Below, one piece after another: positions 33,909 to 50,218 of a stretch of 64,000 bases of DNA. Position numbers and translations under genes: made by a program. The stretch comes from Ceratopteris richardii. Lineage: Eukaryota > Streptophyta > Polypodiopsida > Polypodiales > Pteridaceae. The notes beneath the pieces were generated by a model that saw only the letters and a list, made by a program, of their open reading frames with translations, was not told the DNA's origin and did no database searches. Within the stretch, counting starts at the first letter, position 1. Every line of letters begins with the position of its first letter. The stretch is from contig CM035444.1 of assembly GCA_020310875.1 (NCBI GenBank), positions 21,262,272 through 21,326,271 of the forward strand. The letters run 5' to 3'.

Positions 33909-36060
33909 TCTATTGGAATATCGTATGCTAGGCACATATATATAAGCCTTGTAATAACACAACATCCATCCATCACTCTCTTCCTTGCCCATTTGTGATT
34001 GGCTAGAAATAATTGTTCTTGGATCAACTAGCCAAGTGGATTGCTTGAGGGTCTGTATTTTCTAGGTAGAGTCGGAACCAGATTCTCTTGTGGTTGCATA
34101 AAGCAGTCCTAAGCCAAAAATGCAAAAATATTTCATGCAAATGCATAGTGGCTTGGACAGTCCTAGTGTAATGGCATATATACCTGCCCATTTAAAGACA
34201 TCACCTTTTTTCATGGGATGTGAGATAAGTCTCTCTTTCTTTGTGGGGGTGTGAGAACCATGAATTTTCAACGTTGCTCAGATGAGATCCATTGAGAGGC
34301 TAAACTTCTTGAAGGGAGGCTCTATTACCAAGGAGGGCAGTATGAAGGTAGCTGGGATTTCTTTTCTTACCAAAGTTTGGAGGGTGGTTACAAAGTAGTA
34401 GCAATGAAAAAATCAAGTTTGGGTAGGGGTGCACTAAAAGTATTCGGTGAACCCTACTTTGTCACATATTGGCCTCAATTCCTCTGTATTCAAGAGCTCA
34501 AAGTCTTTGGAGAAGAATTGGTATCTTCCCCACGTGTCACCATTAAAGCATAGGTTTGCTTCATAAATGTGTTCTCGTTGAGAAGGGGTCTTGCTAGACC
34601 TTGAAACCATTAAGACTTGTTGTGAACCTATTCTATCCTTCTGATGTGTGGGTCTTCGATAGGCACTAGGCCCATAAAGCCTTGGAAATCTAACGATAAC
34701 ATTGAAGGATGGACTTCTACCCGTAAATTTTCAAAATCCATAAGATGTAAGCTAGTGCCAGCCCCTGAGGATTCTCCTCCCTGCATGTTGTTCCTGAATG
34801 TTTGTCCGAAAGATTTGCTACAAAAGGATAACGCATTAACATGGAAATTAATTTAGATCTCAACATAGCAAGACCACAATCCCTTTCCATAACTGATGTG
34901 GCTCCTATGTAGCCTTCTATTGTGAAGTAATTCTCAAACAATCTCTCGGTGATTAATGCACGTTGCTAGACTTCCTACATGCTCTAAATAATGCATACAT
35001 ATCCATTAGTGAGAGATGTTGTTAGCTATGGTTGCAAGTCAGAAAGGGTTGATTTTTAAAAGGTTGATCAGTTAGCTTGGGTGTTAGTGATTTATTACAA
35101 AGAGATAGTGTAGTTTCATGAGGTGTCTCATTATACAATAGACGGGATTGAGGATTCTGGGGATGTTTAGGCACCCATTTCCTAGTGAAACAGTTTTTCG
35201 GTTTAGATACAAATGATGGAATGGGAGATGAAGAGGTGGATGAAAGGTGTAGTTTTGGAGGGAGTTTTGTTACATGGAATATTCTTTGAGCTACTAAACA
35301 AGCGTTGGGAACCCATATGTGAGTGGTGTCGCGCTTGGCCAAGATAGACTTCTTAGGTACCTAGACTTGTCAAATTTGCATTCGAGGACAATGTCTTGAT
35401 GATGGTGAGTGTCGAGGTTGACTCGCCATATTTGTCTTGGGTTCATGCAATGAGTTAGAGAAATTCATAAATGGAATCTAGCCTTTGGGTAACCACATTT
35501 GCTTTTTGCTGGTCATGCTTGGAGACTTGCACTACATCCATGGAGTAGTCTGAATTGGCCTTCTATTGAGGAGTCTGCATCGTGGTTGACTTTTCAACGG
35601 TGGTTTGTGAGAGGTTGTGTGGACACTCTACTTTGGAAAATAAGGGAGGTTCAACACTTGCAAGTCCTACCCATTAGGAAATGATTCATTTTCTAGGCAG
35701 GCGAAGTATGGAGGGTATGCTCGAGGGGTTGATGGTCCCCATCTATCCGCTGATAGTGCCCATCTGGCAGAAGAAGGGGAGTAGGAATTCCTTAGTACTC
35801 CTTTGTCCAAGGATAGTCCCCATCTAACCAGAGAGGTTTACCATTGGTGGGAGGATTTGTCCAAAGATCTTTTGGCCAACCTTCTCTTTCATTATGTGGG
35901 GGCAAGTGTTGCCTTCTGTGAAGTGGAGGGAACTAGGGATCTCAAGCACTATCTTTTGCTAGTGGCTTGTCACCCTGAACTCAAGGGAGCATTCTCTAAT
36001 ATTTAAGTCCACTAAGTGATCATATATCCAATCTTGGATGAGAATCAGTGGTCCTATCAG
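33909..36060 (-). mobile_element. Old gypsy-like region, minus strand, middle part
   Basis: Open pieces on the minus strand, in several frames, include one at about 34,420-34,560 (LCFNGDTWGRYQFFSKDFELL) and one at 35,022-35,342. They look like decayed structural-type protein of a retroelement. I cannot name a domain. At 33,935-33,948 a TATA-like atatataagcc on the plus strand might mark an old LTR, but no partner was found. Confidence 0.4.
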
Positions 36061-36370
36061 GTCATCATCATGAAAAACTAAAAGCTCACCATCAAGGTTA
36101 CATCTTTTATGAGGATAGGAAGTTCCACCTCACCAATGCAAGGGGTTTCCATGCCTCTTAGCACTATGAGGTATTCCTCAATAGGATGGATTTTGAGTCC
36201 CAAGTCTCGACAATGAAACCACCTGATTGCCCTAGTTGCAGCACCTGCATCTATTAGCACCCTAATCTCCTTGAGAGTGCTAACTTGCCCTAGCAAAATG
36301 GTAACGAATGGTCTCCTATTCACTATGCTAGGGTGAGTAGTTGAATTTGTTTGACACATTGCCTTAGGAT
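36060..36370 (-). mobile_element. Retropepsin-like block downstream of integrase
   Basis: The minus-strand frame 36,359-36,078 (RPFVTILLGQ, IRVLIDAGAATRAI, CIGEVELPILIKDV) resembles an aspartic protease of Ty3/gypsy elements. It lies after the integrase in reading direction, whereas gypsy order is protease before RT and integrase. Either two decayed elements meet here without a visible seam, or the element had an unusual order. Confidence 0.5.
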
Positions 36371-37866
36371 ATCTAGGCCTTCTAACTCATTATCACATTC
36401 CCTCTCTAGTCCTTGTCTTCTTAATTTCATATGTTTGATGCATTCTAGGGCTTCTTCTTGAGCTTCATCTCTAATTCTTTTTTCTTTCTCCTTGTAATTT
36501 TTTGCCAGAGTGAGTCATCTAAGCATATCCTCAATTAGAGGTTCTTGGTAAATCTTGACTCTACAACCACTAATATAATTAGGCATTATCTCCCCTTTGA
36601 GGATTGCTAACTGTATCACTCCACTTGTTGAAAGCCTATTTATAATCATAGGTCCACAACCATGTTTCTCTAACTTCCACGTGCATTTCTTCAACATATA
36701 GACTAGGACCAAATCTCCTACCTTCAAGCCTTTATCTTTTACATGTGCATCAAATCAGGCTTTTTGTCTCTTCTTGGTTGCATATATTCCCGCAGTTGCT
36801 CTCAACCTAGTCTCCCCTAATCATTCTAAGCCCATGCTCCTTGATGATAACTTGTGGACAATCCATTGATGCTCTTGCGAAACCTTAAGGGTGGGTACCA
36901 AAAAATACAAGGGAAGCACTCTATTTTGACCAAAAACCATATGAAAGGAAGTTACATTGAGTATGGTCTTGTAGGCCACTCGATATGCCCAAATAGCATG
37001 ATGTAACTGTTTGTCCCAATCTGAACGTTTGCAAAGGATCTTGTTAGTACTTTCTGCATGTCCATTGTTGTGGGAATGATATGGTGCGGACTTCTTGTGA
37101 ATCACCATAAAATCTTGTAACAAATATTCAATGACTTTGTTTAGAAAGTAAGTCTCTCTCTCACTCACTAGTTCTATAGGCAAGCCATACATTGTAAACA
37201 CATTCTCAAATAAGAATTTCATTGTCATATGTGCATCATTCTTTTTGGTAGCCTTAGCTTCTACCCATTTTGTGAGGTAATTTGTTCATATGATGATGTA
37301 TTCAGCATGAGTGCCTTCCGTAGGGTGGTTAATGGGTGCAACAAATTCTATGTCCCACTTAGAGAATGCACATCCTCCCATCATGGGTTTCACTGGCATC
37401 TCATCTCTCTGTGTTTGAAATTGAGCTCTTTGGCAAACATCACATCTCTTCACATATGTATGTGCATCCATATGAAGAGTAGGCCACCATAATCCCAAGA
37501 CTAGCATGGCCTTAATTATTTGGTGAGGCCCAAAATGACCACCTCTGACACTTTGCTGTATAGTCTCTAATATTTTCAAGTAGTCAATCTCATCAACACA
37601 CTATCTTAGATATCCATCTCTTCTCCTTGTGTACATATTATCGCCAATGATTTTCTAGCCTTGAGCTTCGTGCCTAGACTATTGTCTTGCTAAAGTCATT
37701 TCTTGAGGGAATGTTCTTGTCCTCAAGTAAGTTACCATTGGTTTGCTCCATTCGGATGTTAGAGCCACATGATATAATGTAGTGTGCTTGATAGGTGTTC
37801 TAATGCAATAGATTGGGAACTGGGAGAAAAGCTTCTTGAAGTGTTCACTAGTCATTCTCTACAAAG
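36370..37866 (-). mobile_element. Ty3/gypsy RNase H end and integrase, minus strand
   Basis: Reading down the minus strand there is a linker from RNase H (about 37,860-37,600), the integrase zinc part at 37,579-37,286 (GGHFGPHQIIKAMLVLGLWWPT, CDVCQRAQ), the core at 37,228-36,821 (YHSHNNGHAESTNKIL, MVFGQNRVLPLY) and the C-terminal block at 36,727-36,515 (KLEKHGCGPMIINRLSTSG). The following stretch to 36,370 is highly charged. RT is not seen. The element is broken and has no visible LTRs. It is older than the chromovirus. Confidence 0.8.
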
Positions 37867-38266
37867 TTCCTAAAAAGTCGCGGGTAAGCTTCTACTTGCT
37901 AAAATTATTGCTCAAAGTATAGTCTATCATTTTAAGTACTTTCACCTGGAATCATTAGCTCACTAAGCTAATTAGATACCCTCAGAAGGAATTTTGCTAA
38001 TTGCTACAGTACTATGAGTACTGAGCAAAACTTTTAGCAGGTATCAAGACCAAAATATCAACTTTTGGTCATAAGCTAGATGCAAACTTATTTGTTTCGA
38101 TCTAATTAGTTGAAGCATCACCTCCAAAGCACATAGGCACTTATTTAGTGTCATTGTAAATCTAAAGGGACCTACAACTCAACTTCGAAGTAAAATAGGG
38201 CTGGTACAAAGCAGGGATTAGTAGTACCAACTCATTTCTTGAGGTGTCCATCCATATTTCCCAACA
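37867..38266 (+). mobile_element. Probable 5' LTR of a Ty1/copia element
   Basis: The right end is set by CCCAACA at 38,266 next to a Met-tRNA primer site. The left end must lie after about 37,866, where minus-strand gypsy homology stops, so the LTR is at most about 400 bp. No second LTR exists in the window. Confidence 0.5.
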
Positions 38267-38267
38267 G

Positions 38268-38280
38268 TGGTATCAGAGCA
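38268..38280 (+). promoter_or_regulatory. Primer-binding site, initiator Met-tRNA type
   Basis: TGGTATCAGAGCA, one base after the LTR end, is the standard plant primer site. Confidence 0.85.
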
Positions 38281-38292
38281 AATTGAGGTAAA

Positions 38293-39648
38293 ATGGAAGA
38301 TGGTTTCCCTTCTTTTATTGATAAATTGGACAAGAACAACTACCAAGAATGAGGATGAAGACGTACTTACAAGGAAGGATTCTCTATGGATACATATGAG
38401 GAGATGACCATTTTCAAAAGCAAAGGACAACCTACAAGAGAGGAGCTTGAAAGACTTAACTCATGGTGTGCCAAAGATGCTTTAGCAAGGTCATATCTTC
38501 TTAGCTCTATCTCTGTCTTTCGTCTTCCACATATTAGGAATTGTAAAACATCCCAAGAGACTTGGGATACATCGTCTTCATACTTTTCTTCCAACACGAG
38601 AACCAGGAAGAATCAATTGTGGATTGAGTTTACCACTCAAAGGAAGCAATCCAAGTAAATTATTTCAGAATATGTGACCAAATTCAAGGATCTGGCGGAC
38701 CAATTGGCAAGCATAGGAGAGGAGATTGAAGAGGAGCAAATTGTGAGACAAGTAATCAATGGTATCAAGGCAGACGACAAATGGGAAAGCTTCACAATTG
38801 CTATGGACTTATATATGGACATGCAGATTTCGAATCTTACCACACTCATGGGGCAACTATTTACCCATGAATCCAAGCTCAACAAAAATGGAAATTCATC
38901 AAGAGATAATAACTCTTCTGCCCTATATACAGATAAAGGAAAGTCTAAAGAGAAAGGGAAAAACAAAAAGGTTGAAGATGAAGATACTACTTCTCAAGCT
39001 AACTATGCAGGAAGAGGTAGGAACTCAAGAGGTAGGCGCAGAGGAGGTAAGCAAGGCAGGGGGAGACCCTTCAACTCTTCCCCATGCAATATATGTGGAT
39101 TGTCTAGTCACACTACAAATGATTGCTATAGGAACTACAAGAATCAAAGAGGAAGAGGATATCAAAGAGGTGGCTACCCACAATCAAGAGGAAGGTTCAA
39201 CCACAACCAAAGCTACAATCACGGCTACAACAACAACAACTACAACAACGATTACAACAATAACTACCAAGGAGGCTAAAAATCAAGAAAAGGCTACAAC
39301 AATTACACAGAGGATCAAGAGGATTCTCTTATGATTATGAACATGACTTCAAAGCAAGGTATGAATTATGAACACCTCTTCTATATTGACTCATGATGTT
39401 CAAACCATGTGGCAAGCAATGTAGGTCTTCTCTTTGACCTTGATGAACCCAAGGGAAAGCACCAAGTACAAATAGGTGATGACACCAAGCATTCAGTTGT
39501 CAAGGTAGGAAATGTTAAAACTTCTTATGGGAATAGAAATTTGTTGAGCAAGGTTCAATATGTACCAACAATCACCAAGAATTTGATGAGTGTTGGACAG
39601 ATTGTGGAAAAGGGTTTGCAGGTTAGGTTCAATGTTCAGCAACTTCAT
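38293..39648 (+). mobile_element. Ty1/copia gag and protease region (5' end only)
   Basis: Gag starts at 38,293, just after the primer site (FIDKLDKNNY motif). The UBN2-type block runs through 38,674-38,900. A basic, glycine-rich stretch holds a CCHC knuckle (CNICGLSSHTTNDCY, about 39,085-39,130) and an asparagine/tyrosine-rich run encoded by caacaa/tacaac repeats (39,220-39,275). The protease-like region spans 39,370-39,648 (NLLSKVQYVPTITKNLMSVGQ). Homology ends abruptly where a minus-strand copia fragment begins. Only a few breaks are visible, so it is better preserved than family A. Confidence 0.8.
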
Positions 39649-40163
39649 TTGTAGGTGTAATAGGATGTTTTTCAACACCCTGCACCATATTCCCTAGTTC
39701 TTTTGCAACCAATACATTATGTATCATATAAGCCCATAATGGGTAATTGGTATCGTCCAACTTATCCTCAACAGCCAACATATGGAATACATCACTGCTT
39801 TTAGCCATGACCACTGACTAAAATACCATGATGTAGAAAAATGATTGTATCTCAAAAAGTTAAAAAAAATTACAGTATCGAGTTTTGCTAAACATGTAGT
39901 AGACTTTGGGATGCTTATACTAATGAAATGAAACCTATATATATATTTGGCACAAAAAGACAAACTTTCCTACACAAGCATTGTGATAGTGCATTTGGAG
40001 GCCGAAAGGAGCTTAGATCACAACTTCGATAGAGTGAAGTTGTCTTGAGCTCCTAATCATTCTGAGTATGCTTATCAAATTTTGTGTGATTCTAAAACTG
40101 TGACAGGAGAGGTGTTGACAATGCCCTAGATGAAGCGGGAACCTACTCTAATACCAGTTGTTG
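39649..40163 (-). mobile_element. Ty1/copia 5' fragment, family A, minus strand
   Basis: The minus-strand frame 39,814-39,629 (DKLDDTNYPLWAYMIHNVLV) matches the gag start of the copies at 1,596 and 8,980, and the leader words (tttggaggcc, ctcaaaaagtt) match too. A primer-site-like TGGTATTAGAG on the minus strand lies at about 40,150-40,160, next to an LTR end ctccaaca at 40,163. It is the only family A copy here whose LTR border can be seen. It is cut off at 39,649. Confidence 0.65.
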
Positions 40164-40393
40164 GAGTTTGATGTTTGTGGAAGCAGGAAAACAGCACAAG
40201 GAAGAAGAAGAAGAAGCCTGGAGCACAACACACAATACTGAATGTATTACCACTAGAATGTACAAAGATTAGTGACCTATTAGGGCTATAGGCATATATA
40301 CAAGCCAGGGAAAAAAAATCCTCAAAAAGAGGGAAAAAGGTGCCGCGATGGTCCTAGTTTGTTCACACAGACCACTACCTAATATATCGACAC
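40163..40393 (-). repeat. Probable LTR of the family A copia fragment
   Basis: Read on the minus strand it would begin TGTCGATATATTAGG and end CTCCAACA, with a TATA-like tgtatatatgcc about 100 bases from its start. The outer border is my best guess, since no second LTR is present. Confidence 0.4.
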
Positions 40394-40459
40394 TATAAAG
40401 GTAATGCCTCTCTTAGGCCTTGCCTTAGGCATAGTGTTCCTACTTCCTTCAAATCGTCA

Positions 40460-40598
40460 ATGGTGTTTTTCCTACCCCTAGTTTGTGGGATAAGGGGGGT
40501 CCCATGGGTACTATGCCCCTTGCTTGTACAATTGTTCTTTCAATTAATTCATCCAAGGGAGACTAGGTCTCTATCAAACTTCCTCTTTTAAAAAAATG
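40460..40598 (+). repeat. L1-type 3'-tail copy with poly-A
   Basis: The best copy of a short repeat seen also near 2,568, 16,341 and 31,310. It includes cccatgggtactatgcccc, ttgtacaattgttctttc, agggagactaggtct and aacttcctctttt, followed by seven A. The directional poly-A and lack of coding sequence fit 5'-truncated LINE tails or a LINE-dependent SINE. Confidence 0.55.
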
Positions 40599-40599
40599 C

Positions 40600-44981
<4,382 letters not shown>

Positions 44982-44999
44982 GCCTTTGTTTCATGCGAA

Positions 45000-46440
45000 A
45001 TTCTCTCTCTAATTTCTATGAGTTAATTATAATGCTCTCTCTCTTCCATCTTCTCTTTTTTCACTCTCTCTATCTACCTCTTTTTTCGTCTTCACGCAAT
45101 CTCCTACCATAGTGAACCCATAATGGAAACTACGTGTGGGTCTCAAAGAATTAAAGAGATACAAGGTCACCATACTGAAATTGAATTTAATGAAAATAAT
45201 AGAATGAAGCAAAAAAAATTAAATTCAGGAATTCATGAGACAGATAAATAAGTGGAATTTACAACTGAAAAAAAAAAAAGAAAAACCTTCTATAGCACAT
45301 ACTCAAATTCAAGAGAAGAAATTGGAAGGAGATATGGCCTACAAGGAATCATGGGATGAATGCCGTGAAGAGGGAAATGCTAAATTTTGAGAAAAAAAAC
45401 GTATCCTAATTATGGAGCTCCAATGGAAACTCAAGCACGCAAACTTGCATCCTGCATATATCACACCTATCCAATATGCACACATGTACAAACGGATAAC
45501 CAAGGATAGTAGCACATGCAATCACCTTCATGTGTATAATCTCCAATAAGAGAGGAATTTGTGTTAGATCTTTTTAATGTTTGATTCACCATTCTCACAA
45601 AGCAATGAAAACGAATACATGTTGTACAAAACCATGATAAGGACTTAAAAATAAAATGTCCAATGCATGAGGAGTGCAACAATAAATCTAGACACATAAT
45701 GAAAATATTGATGGCTTGTCCATATCACCACATGGTCTTGAAGGAATAAACATGAACGCATAGCATTATCAAACGACCTTCAAGAAGAATTCGATGCAAT
45801 AGATTTTCAGTTGTGATAGGATCTATTCCAAACAGATATACCTTTGATTCCCAAATTGGCCCATTTGGTAAAATGGAAGATGAACATAACTATTTCCTAT
45901 TCCGAGATGATGGATAAAGAAAATTTTTGGGAAAAGTCTGATTTGGGATTCAAAGAAAGATATGGTGAAATTATCTATTGTCCCCGTACCTCCACAAAAC
46001 CCATTGATTGTAGAACTTCACATGATTGCAATAAAAAAATTATGATTAAACATCCTCTTAATATCCCTCATATAATATGCAATATGACGTGAGAAATAGT
46101 GATCAATGCTAAAATTAGTAAGAATATTAAAAAAGAAACATGTCAATAACATTTCCATTATTGACATCAAGCATGAAAACATTCCACTTACATATGATCT
46201 CTCCAAGGGACCCAACATGCATGTACCATTGCAAAGCTTCATAATGCCTAGCATCTAATCATTTTGATGTGATTGCTGACAAGATATTTTTCCTTTCGCA
46301 TATATAATGCAATGGTGTGGGGAGAATTCGCACCATCATTAAGTTTTATCCTGTGATCAACTTGCAATAATTTATCATTCTATTTCTTTCTTCTTGTAAA
46401 GCATACTTAGTTAAAGGAGGAGCAAAATACGGAGGGAGCT
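45000..46440. other. Unassigned AT-rich interval
   Basis: I see no gene. An 82-codon frame at 45,844-46,092 has no recognisable motif. Confidence 0.4.
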
Positions 46441-48830
46441 AAAAATTAGTTTAATGAACCAAGCATCCCCTTCATGGGGGTTCCATCTCCTTTTAATCTT
46501 ATCTCCTTGTATTAAAAAGGTGATCAAGTTCCTAAAAGAGGAGTTATTTTCATGGTTCCTTATTCTCTTTCCTAAAAGTTTGAGGTTTTTCTCTAAGGAA
46601 GAATCCTTGGGTGGACTACAAAACTTTAATGTTTGACATCAATATTTAGAGACAAAATGATGTGTGTGTGTGTGTGGGGGGAAGAAGGTCTAGTTTAACC
46701 AAATTCCCTAGATCAAGGGTTATCCTGAGGTATCTAATGGGTAGTGGGAATGAGTGTTGCATGAACTCCACATGTTGGCACTAGAGCATTCTATATCACT
46801 ATCTATTTTGTGTAATAATTGATATAAAGCATGGGAGGGGAGTTAAACACACATAAGTTAGCTTTCCCTTTGCATCAACTTAGCAACACAAATCACATTT
46901 AACATACATATCTCCTTCCAAATCTTTCATAAATTCTTCCTTTTTATCACATTTTAAAGGGTTTCCAAACAAGCATCACTTCCTAGAAGATAGTTTATTA
47001 CATGACATTTGCAATCTGAGCTTGATAATTCATTGCATTGCATTCAAAAAAAATCCTTTTTCTATTTGGGTATGTGTAAAAAAGATGACCAATGTCCTTC
47101 TCATGGTGAAATCTCTTGCACCATGGGGTGGCATTAATGAGTTTCTGGGCTTTACCATTAGAACATGTTCTGATATAGAGAATTTTCTGAAGCAGAATAT
47201 ATATTTCATCTCAATCAAAGGGTGCAGAAGTGATTAAAGTTTCACTTCCCACATGATCCTAGACCATTAAGTGTCCCATTTTTTGTTGAAGATACATTGA
47301 TTTTGTTAATCAAGATTGGGGATTAAATCTATATGGTTTCCATTCCCCTAAAAGGTGCATCTTGAGTGTGGATGAATTATAAAGTGCAAGAGATTTAAGT
47401 TTTCATAACCCCAACCATAAAGTCTTTCTTTGATCACAAACCAATCCTCACAATCTAACCTAAGGCTATAGTCAATGCTCTCTTGTCTCATCCGCTAGTT
47501 GTTGTCATAGCTGCACATCTCTTTTTAATAGCAAAGGCATCTTGATCATAATTTCTTGGCTCTACAAAAATCTTCTTTTCTAGGGGATACACAATAATTA
47601 TTGGGACCCATGTGGAATCATTTTCTCTAATCCTCCCTATCCAATTCTAATTAAGATTAAGTGCACAACTAGATTATAAGTGATCTGGAACTTCCCATTT
47701 ACGGACCATTTCAAAAACGTTGGTGGAAATTGTGGAGTGAGAGCAGGAACGTAGAGATATTGGGTTTTTTTTCGATGGGAGAAACCATCTCTGAACATGT
47801 GAGAGAAGAGGATGATATTAGCCTCCTTATGGATGATCTTAGGCCTTGATGCTAGAAAAAAGTTGGACGGCACCCCAAAAAGGCCCTTATATCTCTCCAT
47901 GATTGTGGTCAAGTATGTTAGTGTCATCCATGAACATCCTAAGAACCAACTGATCATATCCAAAAGGAAAGAATATGTTTGTAATTTCTCCCTTAAGGAC
48001 TTGATCCTCCTTTGATCAATTGAGATCATCCACAATGACTGCAAAGAGAAGAGGCACTAGGGGGAATCCTTGGAAGATAGACTTCTTGAGAGTAATGCGG
48101 GAAGCCAAATAACCATTGAACTTGATCCTCATAGTTGCATTGACGTTGATGGTGGAGACCATCTTGGTGAGCCAAAATCCCATGTTGAGGGCCATTAGAG
48201 ATTTAATAATTAAATCCCAATCCAATTTGTCAAAATATTTATCCACATCAATCTTCAAAATGATGAGCTCTTGATCGATCTCTTTAGTGTACTTCATGAA
48301 CCATGTATCAAGAACTACTTCTAAAATAGATTTATCCTTGATGAATCCTTTTTGGGTGTTTGCAAATCTTGTATTTAAGCTAGTACATAATTCTATTAGG
48401 CAAAACTTTGTAATAACAAGGATTCTTTTCAGATCTTGAGGAGGGTCTCGAGTAGAACATCTTTGAACTTAATGAAAAAATCATTGATAAGGCCACGTAA
48501 ACACGTTTTTTCCTTTTTTCAATGTCTCAATGACTTCAAGAAACTTTGACTTGTTAATAGGTTAATAAAAATTTTTGAGGCGATTTGATGGGACCTTGGG
48601 TCTCCTAGCCCTAGTTGTCGTAAGAGTACTTTCTTTGAGTTGACCTCATAAAGGTAGTTTTGAAAAAATATTTAGAGTGGTTAAATATACACTCATGAAT
48701 CATGATTCTCTCTTTCAATGCTACATTGATGCTATCCATCTTCTTCACCATCAAAATGTGCTCTTTGGGTTTCTTTTTCTTGATTATTTTTCACATTTGT
48801 TGTAAGAGACTAACATTACGACCACCACCA
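46440..48830 (-). pseudogene. LINE (L1-type) ORF2 remnant: RT and zf-RVT
   Basis: Minus strand. RT N-terminal part at about 48,650-48,420 (a FLKSL-x-KGK-type block). RT core at 48,420-48,016 (QKGFIKDKSILE, LKIDVDKYFDKLDWDLI, FQGFPLVPLLFAVIVDDLN). Further RT/linker sequence at 48,044-47,637. A zf-RVT motif at about 47,140-47,073 (WCKRFHHEKDIGHLF). A last recognisable stretch ends near 46,440. Stops and frame changes separate the pieces, and the FADD catalytic motif is not found, so it is dead. The RT belongs to the same clade as the LINE at 60,366 but is clearly diverged from it. A (TG)n run at 46,660-46,676 lies inside. Confidence 0.75.
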
Positions 48831-49039
48831 CATGCTAGAGAGATGACTCTCCTCTCAACCAAATGCTTCTATATATATCTTTCTCTAGGGGACTTCCTTC
48901 TTAAACAGGTGGATACTAACCATTCATGTGTCAGTCATGTAATTGCATGTATGCCAAGTATCCCAATTAACTTGAGTTAACTCAAGTGGATATTTCTAGA
49001 ATTCTCTAGATATCTTTGGGCAAAATACTCTCCCCATGT

Positions 49040-49106
49040 TCTCCATGGGAATTGAACCCAAGACCTCCTCCTTCACACCCTTGAGACTCAACCACTAAGG
49101 TAAGTG
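49040..49106 (-). repeat. tRNA-like SINE module, minus strand
   Basis: Read on the minus strand, ttagtggttgagtc (A-box-like, 49,098-49,085) is followed at tRNA-like distance by cttgggttcaattccc (B-box-like, 49,062-49,047). Both are internal Pol III promoter elements. The arms do not fold into a clean cloverleaf, so I call it tRNA-derived, not a tRNA gene. Confidence 0.5.
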
Positions 49107-49231
49107 GATCACTTATTTACAAGAGCACATGACCTTGTAGTAAGTCTAGATTCAAGATCTTTGGTCATACACACGGGTGACCAAACAGTGTCCGATTTTG
49201 GATCCATCTAAATCGGTTAAACCCTTATACC

Positions 49232-49236
49232 ATAGA
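49232..49236. repeat. Target-site duplication ATAGA (left)
   Basis: ATAGA lies directly before the LTR start and again at 52,078-52,082 after the second LTR. Confidence 0.85.
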
Positions 49237-49750
49237 TGTTATGAATTATGGAATGTGTTGAACAAGGCATTGTTGGAGTGTTAATTATTAATGTATTAAT
49301 GTGTTTTGGTGTTTTTGATATACCAACTACATATTCGTGAGGGCATCAAAGGCGTGAAAGGGTGGACATCAATAATTTGATGTATAATTTATATAGTTTG
49401 TAAACATATCCATGTAGAGGGTCCTATTTTTAGAAACAATTAGTAAAGTAGTGGTTAGAATAAGGGTCATTGTAGACCATAATTTTTTATATTAAAAGCA
49501 AAGGCGTTCTACAAAAGTTACCAACTTTTACTTTCACGCGTGTTTTTTGAAGCCCCTCTCATGTAACCACTATTTCAATATAATAAAAAATTCCTATAAA
49601 TACATGCACTCTGTGGACTATCAAAACAGAGTGCATGGCAGAAGATCGCACCCAATACTGTGTTCTGTCTCATCTCCTAGCATGCCTATTTTTCTGTGTG
49701 TTTTTTGCATCCGTAACCTCTGTGTGCAAATGAGCAAGATCAAGATAAGA
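49237..49750 (+). repeat. 5' LTR of the TR-GAG element
   Basis: Begins TGTTATGAATTATGG and ends GATAAGA. A TATA box (TATAAATA) lies at 49,595-49,602, and an 11-bp perfect hairpin at 49,604-49,636 follows at once. Confidence 0.9.
49595..49602 (+). promoter_or_regulatory. TATA box of the TR-GAG LTR
   Basis: CCTATAAATACATG contains a consensus plant TATA box. It is conserved at 51,922-51,929 in the 3' LTR. Transcription would be expected to start some 25-35 bases downstream, inside the hairpin that follows. Confidence 0.7.
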
Positions 49751-49751
49751 G

Positions 49752-49764
49752 TGGTATCAAAGCC
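49752..49764 (+). promoter_or_regulatory. Primer-binding site, initiator Met-tRNA type
   Basis: TGGTATCAAAGCC, one base after the LTR, differs by one base from the common plant site. Confidence 0.8.
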
Positions 49765-49830
49765 CTACATGCATCACTATGGAAGGATCTATTTCTGTTT
49801 GTTTTGGTGATTGATTTCTGTTTCATTGTT

Positions 49831-50021
49831 CTCTGTTCGCGTTCCGATTCTAATTCCAATTCTGATTTCATTTCCATTTCCGATTCCAGTTCCGGTTCTA
49901 GTTCTGATTTTCGTTTACGTTTCCGTTCTCATTCCTATTTCTATTTCCGATTCCGGTTCCAGTTCCTGTTCCTGTTCCTGTTTTAGTTTCAGTTTCAGTT
50001 TCTGTTACAGTTCTAGAACCA
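49831..50021. repeat. Degenerate hexamer repeat (TTCCNN-like)
   Basis: About 190 bases with six-base periodicity, made of ttccga, ttccag, ttctga, ttcagt and similar words. It lies in the leader between primer site and gag. Two frames stay open across it and would encode simple S/D/F/R repeats; I treat these as repeat artefacts. Confidence 0.8.
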
Positions 50022-50218
50022 CAACCTACATTTACACCTATGTTTACTCCTTCAGCTTACTCCAAGGCATCGACTAAGGCATAGGACTCAGGCATAACTT
50101 ACGACATAACTAAGGTATTACTTTGGCATCTTTGGCACCCAAGGCTCCCTTGGACACTGTTGGCTACGCGCGAATCAATTTTAATTTATGAATGGCAATA
50201 AGGAGTTTTATATTCACC

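Noticed and set aside
49804-50077. Two overlapping frames of S/D/F/R-rich repeats as a possible low-complexity protein
   Set aside because: They follow the hexamer repeat in the leader of an LTR element, have no partner domain and lie before gag.
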